Assembly (NCBI GenBank): GCA_905207485.1
Contig: CAJLLL010000058.1
Coordinates: forward strand, 1 to 10,083
Length of the DNA: 10,083 bases
Direction of reading: 5' to 3'
DNA from: an uncultured Phascolarctobacterium sp.
GTDB lineage: Bacteria > Bacillota > Negativicutes > Acidaminococcales > Acidaminococcaceae
Shown here: in pieces, positions 6,427 through 10,083 of the stretch
Layout of the letters: the number at the start of each line of letters is the position of its first letter
Position numbering within the stretch: the first letter of the stretch is position 1
Translations under genes and position numbers: made by a program
Notes under the pieces: generated by a model
The model's input: only the letters and a program-made list of their open reading frames with translations
What the model was told of the DNA's origin: nothing
Database searches by the model: none

Positions 6427-6608
6427 CACAAGAACTTATAGTTTTATTAAAATATCAATAAATAAACCTCATAGTAAGAAAAATTACTCTTGCAGGGTAA
6501 AATTTAAACTTTACAAACAGCAGATAAACTATTAATGCTAAATTTAAAACTATAAATGCAAGTCCTGCCCTTGTATAAATGTAATATTAATGTAAGGTTG
6601 GTGATTTA
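6427..6608. promoter_or_regulatory. AT-rich control region upstream of the Xre gene with helically phased repeats
   Basis: This 182-bp gap holds no gene. Four copies of a TATWAATGYNAA motif start at 6530, 6551, 6574 and 6585, with spacings of 21, 23 and 11 bp, close to whole helical turns. The first two are part of a longer near-repeat, AAACTATTAATGC (6526-6538) and AAACTATAAATGC (6547-6559). A possible inverted copy (AAACTATAAGTTC on the minus strand) lies at 6432-6444. The last copies abut the start of the Xre gene. No convincing -35/-10 pair stands out, although some copies resemble -10 boxes. Probable operator array for the Xre regulator; the binding is inferred. Confidence 0.5.
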
Positions 6609-6836
6609 ATGAGCAGCGAAAGCGAAAAATACAGAAGAATAGGTGCTAAAATAAAGTTTTACAGACAACTTAAAAATATCGGGCAAATAGATTTGGCGGG
6701 GCAGGTGGGCATAACATCGCAATATTTAAGCAAAATAGAATGCGGCAAACAAATGCCGAGTTTACAGGTGCTTTTACTTATTGCAGAAAAGCTGGAAATT
6801 GATGCAGCGGTGCTGATTAGCGATAGGGTGGTGTAA
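6609..6836 (+). CDS. Small Xre/Cro-C1-type transcriptional regulator
   Basis: The 75-aa protein is almost entirely one Cro/C1 helix-turn-helix domain. Helix 1 is R-R-I-G-A-K-I-K-F-Y-R-Q-L (9-21). Helices 2 and 3 are I-D-L-A-G-Q-V-G-I-T-S-Q-Y-L-S-K-I-E-C-G-K (27-47), with the family's A-x-x-x-G-I-x-x-x-Y-L-S-x-I-E-x-G signature, and helices 4-5 run P-S-L-Q-V-L-L-L-I-A-E-K-L-E-I. There is no sensor or peptidase domain. The ATG at 6609 has a weak ribosome site (GGTGA, 6600-6604). It heads a plus-strand cluster of membrane proteins after a 58-bp gap and is preceded by phased repeats, so it probably regulates itself and perhaps the cluster. A close paralog occurs at 9773-10003; about half of the aligned residues are shared by eye. 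Confidence 0.88.
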   Translation: MSSESEKYRRIGAKIKFYRQLKNIGQIDLAGQVGITSQYLSKIECGKQMPSLQVLLLIAEKLEIDAAVLISDRVV

Positions 6837-6894
6837 ATTAAAATAAGCATTTCAAACATAAAATATAAAATTTTATTACAGGAGGAATATAAAA

Positions 6895-7110
6895 ATGGAT
6901 GGTTTATTAATAATTTTGTATATTTTGCTGGGATATAATGCTAATCAGTATTTGAGGAGAACTCTACTTGGGCAGGTTGGTGTAATTTATTTTAACACAG
7001 GCTATTATATTATTCGGGAAATTGTTTTAGCTGCTTTTTTAGGCATGTTTACAATACCATTAGCAATAATTGTATTTGCTTTTAAAACTTTTTTATCTGG
7101 AAATAAGTGA
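6895..7110 (+). CDS. Small membrane protein of unknown function
   Basis: This 71-aa protein is supported by a strong Shine-Dalgarno AGGAGG (6880-6885) 9 nt before its ATG and by its place between two genes on the same strand. It has a short hydrophobic N-terminus (L-L-I-I-L-Y-I-L-L, 4-12), a middle segment with N-Q-Y-L-R-R and aromatic residues, and a clear transmembrane helix at about 42-66 (I-V-L-A-A-F-L-G-M-F-T-I-P-L-A-I-I-V-F-A-F), ending in a lysine. It is probably a two-pass or one-pass inner-membrane peptide. I do not recognise a family. The next gene begins 28 nt downstream, so it is likely cotranscribed with the zinc-ribbon/DUF805 genes and may be a small partner of those proteins. 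Confidence 0.75.
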   Translation: MDGLLIILYILLGYNANQYLRRTLLGQVGVIYFNTGYYIIREIVLAAFLGMFTIPLAIIVFAFKTFLSGNK

Positions 7111-7138
7111 AATTTATAATAAAAAGGAGAATTTTATC

Positions 7139-7678
7139 ATGAATGAACAAAAATATGTATGTCCAAAATGTAGCGAGTTAGTTGATTATGGTAGCAGGTT
7201 TTGTCCACACTGCGGCAATGCCTTTGGCAATTGGGATAATTCTGCTGGTCTGTCTGCAGTAGAATTGCAAACGAATTATGTCAATTCTACAAGACGTGCA
7301 AACAAAGAAGAAAGTCTTAAAGAAAAATATTTTTCAACTAAAGGAAGATTAAATAGAAAGAAAGCAATAGTTAGAAATTTATTATTAAGTGTAATTTCAA
7401 TACCAGTATTCTTGCTATTAAGTATAATTAGTGGTACTTATCTTATTGAAGGTGATGTTGTTGGTTCAATAATGGTTTTCTTATTTAGTTTTATTCCTTT
7501 CGCAATATTTTTTTATTCAAGCTTAACTATTAATATAAGAAGATGCCACGACCTTAATAAATCAGGTATGTATGTTTTAGCAACTATTTTGATTATACCT
7601 GGATTAAAATTGTTATTTGAAAAAGGAACAACTGGTCCTAATAAATATGGCCCAGACCCGCTTACTGAAAAATATTGA
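7139..7678 (+). CDS. Zinc-ribbon + DUF805 membrane protein, copy 1
   Basis: The N-terminal zinc ribbon uses C8-P-K-C11 and C22-P-H-C25. A linker (32-62) leads to a DUF805 domain from Y-F-S-T-K-G-R-L-N-R-K (64-74), through hydrophobic segments near 80-100, 108-130 and 145-160, to I-R-R-C-H-D-L-N-K-S-G (133-143) and G-T-x-G-P-N-K-Y-G-P-D-P at the end. These are the conserved DUF805 marks (the YhaH family of small integral membrane proteins, function unknown). The frame is open further upstream to 7070, but I chose ATG 7139. It has GGAGA (7126-7130) 8 nt before it, matches the starts of both following paralogs, and avoids overlap with the preceding gene. The 179-aa product likely has its ribbon in the cytoplasm. 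Seven of its eight arginine codons are AGA/AGG, unlike the left part of the window. Confidence 0.88.
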   Translation: MNEQKYVCPKCSELVDYGSRFCPHCGNAFGNWDNSAGLSAVELQTNYVNSTRRANKEESLKEKYFSTKGRLNRKKAIVRNLLLSVISIPVFLLLSIISGTYLIEGDVVGSIMVFLFSFIPFAIFFYSSLTINIRRCHDLNKSGMYVLATILIIPGLKLLFEKGTTGPNKYGPDPLTEKY

Positions 7679-7693
7679 TAATGGGGTGAAAAT

Positions 7694-8188
7694 ATGGATG
7701 AACAAAAATATGTATGTCCAAAATGTAGCGAGTTAGTTGATTATGGTAGCAGATTTTGTCCATACTGCGGCAACGCCTTTGGCAGTTGGGGTGTACCTGT
7801 TGCGGAATCGCAAACTAATTATGCTGTAGTAAATAACAAAGAAGAAAGTTTCAAAGAAATGTATTTTTCTAGCGAGGGACGTTTAAACAGAAAAGCAGCA
7901 TTTGAACGCCTTGCTGTTAATGGTATTGGTTGCCAGATTTTAGCATGGTTTATTGGCGAAGTTGCTCTTGAATTAGGAGTTCTTGGTTTTATTATTTCAT
8001 TGGCAGCCTATTTGGTGCTTATGTATTCGGGTATATGTATTTCCATTAGGCGTTGGCACGATTTAAATAAATCCGGTTGGTTTGTTTTAAGTGAATTTTT
8101 AATTTTGCCTGTATTTTATTTATGGTTTGCCAAAGGGACAGAAGGACCAAATAAATATGGACCGGATCCGCTTGCTGGTAAAAATTAA
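7694..8188 (+). CDS. Zinc-ribbon + DUF805 membrane protein, copy 2
   Basis: This 164-aa paralog of the gene just upstream has the zinc ribbon C8-P-K-C11 / C22-P-Y-C25, a shorter linker, and a DUF805 domain running from Y-F-S-S-E-G-R-L-N-R-K (57-67). It has hydrophobic segments near 75-115 and 128-146, R-R-W-H-D-L-N-K-S-G-W (119-129) and G-T-E-G-P-N-K-Y-G-P-D-P (148-159). The W in R-R-W-H-D and S-G-W is the more typical DUF805 form than the C and M in copy 1. GGGGTG (7683-7688) provides the ribosome site 5 nt before the ATG, and the gap to the upstream stop is 15 nt. The first 97 nt match copy 1 at 92 positions by my count, while the DUF805 coding part has diverged strongly. Arginine codons are half CGN, half AGA/AGG. 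Confidence 0.9.
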   Translation: MDEQKYVCPKCSELVDYGSRFCPYCGNAFGSWGVPVAESQTNYAVVNNKEESFKEMYFSSEGRLNRKAAFERLAVNGIGCQILAWFIGEVALELGVLGFIISLAAYLVLMYSGICISIRRWHDLNKSGWFVLSEFLILPVFYLWFAKGTEGPNKYGPDPLAGKN

Positions 8189-8206
8189 GCAGGGGAGGAA
8201 GAAGCT

Positions 8207-9616
8207 GTGAATGAACAAAAATATGTATGTCCTAATTGCGGAGGTTTAGTGGATTATGGCAGCAAATTTTGTCCGCATTGCAGGTATGAATTTGGTGAGT
8301 GGGAAACACAGAATAAAATACAAAATGACAGTGAAGTGTTAAAAACAGATGATAAGCCCCAAAATAAGCAGTCTGTAAGCATAATTTTAGTTGTTTCTGT
8401 TATAGTGGCTGTAATTTGCGGCGCAGTTTACTGGTTTATGCGTGATGACACGGAAAAACTTGTAACTGATGCCATTAAAAACGGTGATATGACGCCCGTG
8501 TTTGAACTTTACCGTAATGCTGCTGATGAGGATAAACCGCAGATAGCTTACAAAATTGCCGATGCTGCCTTTGAAATTACTTTAGATGAAGTAAATGGCA
8601 AGGACAACAGGGAATTTTTGAGAACTTTATATAATGCTGTTAATAATGAAAAAAACGCTAATCTGCATATAGAGGCAGGTGGCAAAGATGAATACATGGC
8701 TCCGTTTATAGCGTTGGTAAAATATGCGTATGTCCAGTCGGAACTTGGCAATATGAAAACAGATACAGATAACAGCATAGCAAATTATTTGCCGTCGGAA
8801 GTAAATATAGACGCAGCAAAATTGAATCCGCGTGATATTCGCAGCATTTATGCCTGGGTTGAGCATCCTTTGGACGGCGGCTTTGTTTTATATGGGACAA
8901 GAAGATTTTTCTATGAAACATTCCCTGATTATTACAATTGCTTAGGTGTGTTGTATTTGCCAAACGGCGGTGATGGCAGCGCATTGCCGGGGTATGCTTA
9001 TAATGTAGATGTGCTGCAATTTGGTACAACAACATTAACATGGAAAAATGGCAGAGTGGAGGAGGTGCCTGAACTTCTTGCCGTAGAAAGCTGGTTTAAA
9101 GACCTTTTGTGGAGAAGGAATGCCTTGCAAGAGGTATATAAAACGCTTGACGGCGTAAAAAAAGATTTACAGCAAATGCAAGATAACCTGCAAATCATAA
9201 AAAAACATTATGCACAAGCAACGCCTAACCTTAATTTTGACGGGTTAAATTTCAATTCTACGGAAGAAGAATTTTACATTAAAGCACCGTTAAGCGGCAG
9301 AAAAGGTGAAGGGACAATTCATATCAGCAATATTTTTGCCAACGGCGTAGTTGTGGATTTTGTACCATATTTTAATAACTTGGTGCAGGATTCGGTAACA
9401 CTTACCGATAGTTATGCCGGCAGTTTGAGTAATGGCATTAAAATTGGTGATAGTATGAATGCCGTAACAGAAAAAATGAAGCTGTATTATTTGCTTAAAA
9501 GCGATAATGATTGGCTCACTTACCTTATGCCAAACGGGCAAACATATTCCTTTAGGTTTTATAATGGCTTATTGGATCAAATAAATATCCGCGAAGCACC
9601 GGGGTGGAAAAACTGA
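8207..9616 (+). CDS. Zinc-ribbon single-pass membrane protein with large outer region
   Basis: The 469-aa product has a cytoplasmic zinc ribbon (C8-P-N-C11 / C22-P-H-C25), a polar linker (31-55), one transmembrane helix at about 57-77 (V-S-I-I-L-V-V-S-V-I-V-A-V-I-C-G-A-V-Y-W-F), and about 390 residues outside. The outer part starts helical (82-145), has an aromatic/glycine-rich middle (215-280), a predicted coiled coil (about 300-335) and a C-terminal segment I-G-D-S-M-N-A-V-T-E-K-M, W-L-T-Y, F-R-F-Y-N-G-L-L-D-Q-I that recalls small BamE-like folds. The layout resembles TcaA/YvbJ-type Firmicute envelope proteins, but I do not claim homology beyond layout. The start is GTG at 8207. It has GGGGAGG (8192-8198) 8 nt upstream, and the sequence M-N-E-Q-K-Y matches both upstream paralogs; the nearby ATG at 8211 is out of frame. 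It is the last gene of the cluster. Confidence 0.85.
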   Translation: MNEQKYVCPNCGGLVDYGSKFCPHCRYEFGEWETQNKIQNDSEVLKTDDKPQNKQSVSIILVVSVIVAVICGAVYWFMRDDTEKLVTDAIKNGDMTPVFELYRNAADEDKPQIAYKIADAAFEITLDEVNGKDNREFLRTLYNAVNNEKNANLHIEAGGKDEYMAPFIALVKYAYVQSELGNMKTDTDNSIANYLPSEVNIDAAKLNPRDIRSIYAWVEHPLDGGFVLYGTRRFFYETFPDYYNCLGVLYLPNGGDGSALPGYAYNVDVLQFGTTTLTWKNGRVEEVPELLAVESWFKDLLWRRNALQEVYKTLDGVKKDLQQMQDNLQIIKKHYAQATPNLNFDGLNFNSTEEEFYIKAPLSGRKGEGTIHISNIFANGVVVDFVPYFNNLVQDSVTLTDSYAGSLSNGIKIGDSMNAVTEKMKLYYLLKSDNDWLTYLMPNGQTYSFRFYNGLLDQINIREAPGWKN

Positions 9617-9627
9617 AAATCTGATTT

Positions 9628-9660
9628 TAAGGCAGCTTTACAGCAGGCTGCCTTTTTTTA
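9628..9660 (+). terminator. Rho-independent terminator of the zinc-ribbon gene cluster
   Basis: AAGGCAGC (9629-9636) pairs with GCTGCCTT (9647-9654) around a 10-nt loop, and a seven-T tract runs 9653-9659. It begins about 12 nt after the stop of the 469-aa gene, marking the end of the cluster. Confidence 0.9.
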
Positions 9661-9683
9661 TCAATATGAAAAGATAATAACAC

Positions 9684-9720
9684 AAACTATATACCTAAAA
9701 AAGCAATCTATAAGTGCAAA
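9684..9720. promoter_or_regulatory. Tandem motif upstream of the second Xre gene, related to that at 6526
   Basis: AAACTATATACC (9684-9695) and ATCTATAAGTGC (9706-9717) place TAT-initiated cores at 9688 and 9709, exactly 21 bp apart. This is the spacing seen at 6530/6551. From 9708 a 22-bp stretch matches the sequence from 6529 at 18 positions. The same pair therefore lies ahead of both Xre paralogs, at somewhat different distances. Shared operator inferred. Confidence 0.45.
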
Positions 9721-9772
9721 ATTAAAAACGTAAAATATGAGAAAATTAAATATAAGGAGAGTGAGAATAGCC

Positions 9773-10003
9773 GTGTTTGCAATGAGATATAAAATGATAG
9801 GTTTAAAAATTGCATATTACAGAAAACTGCACGGCTATACTCAAAATCAATTAGCTGGAAAAATTGGCATCAGCACAACATATCTTGGGCAGATAGAACG
9901 TGGTAATAACGGTAAAAGCTATTCACTTGAAACGTTATTTTTAATTGCCGGCGGCCTTGAAATAGATGTAAATTTACTATTAAATGCTAATGAAAATATA
10001 TAA
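9773..10003 (+). CDS. Small Xre/Cro-C1-type transcriptional regulator, second paralog
   Basis: From the GTG at 9773 this is a 76-aa single-domain Cro/C1 protein. Helix 1 is K-M-I-G-L-K-I-A-Y-Y-R-K-L, and the HTH is Q-N-Q-L-A-G-K-I-G-I-S-T-T-Y-L-G-Q-I-E-R-G. The tail S-L-E-T-L-F-L-I-A-G-G-L-E-I-D-V-N-L-L-L matches the 6609-6836 protein closely. Starts are ambiguous. ATG 9737 would add 12 basic residues but has no ribosome site. ATG 9782 is also in frame. AAGGAG (9754-9759) lies 13 nt before GTG 9773, a long spacing, but this start gives the same length as the 75-aa paralog. The gene stands alone after a terminator and ahead of the window's end, so it may head another unit to the right. A short insertion (N-N-G-K-S) separates the recognition helix from helix 4 relative to its paralog. 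Confidence 0.85.
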   Translation: MFAMRYKMIGLKIAYYRKLHGYTQNQLAGKIGISTTYLGQIERGNNGKSYSLETLFLIAGGLEIDVNLLLNANENI

Positions 10004-10083
10004 TTTTCAAGCAGGAATTTATATAACTGTATAGAATAATAAATTTAAATAGTTTGCAATTAGAAGAAAATATTTTATATAAA
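10004..10083. other. AT-rich tail with no recognisable gene
   Basis: The last 80 bases are strongly AT rich and contain neither a stable hairpin nor a ribosome site with a start codon. This is probably an intergenic region leading to a gene beyond the window. Confidence 0.5.

Noticed and set aside
6526..6596. Phased repeats as plasmid iterons or a replication origin
   Set aside because: There is no replication initiator gene and the neighbourhood is chromosomal (lepA); placement directly before an Xre gene fits operators better.
6865..6876. Palindrome ATAAAATTTTAT before the 71-aa gene
   Set aside because: It is short, purely A/T, and expected by chance in this composition.
7070..7138. Longer start for the first zinc-ribbon/DUF805 gene that would overlap the preceding gene
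   Set aside because: The added 23 residues are not shared with the paralogs, no ribosome site precedes them, and ATG 7139 has a good one.
7139..8310. Zinc-ribbon repeats as remains of an insertion sequence or CRISPR-like array
   Set aside because: The repeats are in-frame starts of intact genes; there are no terminal inverted repeats, no transposase and no regular spacers.
9737..9772. Upstream ATG start for the second Xre gene
   Set aside because: It has no ribosome site and would add a basic extension absent from the paralog; the AAGGAG lies downstream of it. Not fully excluded.

Overview
The window looks like the chromosome of a low-to-medium GC Firmicute. A Negativicutes-type gut anaerobe is my best guess, but that rests on general protein flavour and is not proven here. 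It holds a housekeeping part on the left and an accessory, signalling-type part on the right.

Left part (1-4510). The 3' end of lepA (elongation factor 4) ends in a strong terminator. It converges on a 55-codon ribbon-helix-helix regulator on the minus strand, which has a textbook sigma-70 promoter and a 13-bp direct repeat over and downstream of its -10 box. Diverging from that regulator is an apparent two-gene unit: a large M16C zinc metallopeptidase of the PreP/Cym1 type (974 aa), then 8 nt later a DUF1848 protein. The DUF1848 protein carries a radical-SAM-like CX3CX2C motif unusually at its C-terminus. A bidirectional terminator closes the unit.

Middle (4511-6426). A 140-aa helix-turn-helix protein on the minus strand and a 457-aa membrane-anchored Hanks-type Ser/Thr kinase on the plus strand are transcribed divergently. 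The 63-bp gap between them contains overlapping back-to-back -10 boxes within a perfect 12-bp palindrome. The pair looks like a regulator-kinase module. The kinase has one transmembrane segment and a beta-rich outer domain I do not recognise.

Right part (6427-10083). A five-gene plus-strand cluster comprises a small Xre/Cro-type regulator (75 aa), a 71-aa membrane peptide, two paralogous zinc-ribbon + DUF805 membrane proteins (179 and 164 aa), and a 469-aa zinc-ribbon single-pass membrane protein with a large outer region. The three zinc-ribbon proteins start with nearly the same roughly 30-residue module, so one cytoplasmic 'head' is joined to different membrane bodies. A terminator follows, then a second small Xre regulator paralogous to the first. 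Upstream of both Xre genes lies a related tandem motif (TATWAATGYAA-like) with 21-bp spacing, which suggests shared operators. The most interesting hypothesis is that the kinase, the zinc-ribbon membrane proteins and the Xre regulators form one envelope-sensing or stress-response locus. That is inference from co-location and topology only. I see no CRISPR array, tRNA, rRNA or insertion sequence.
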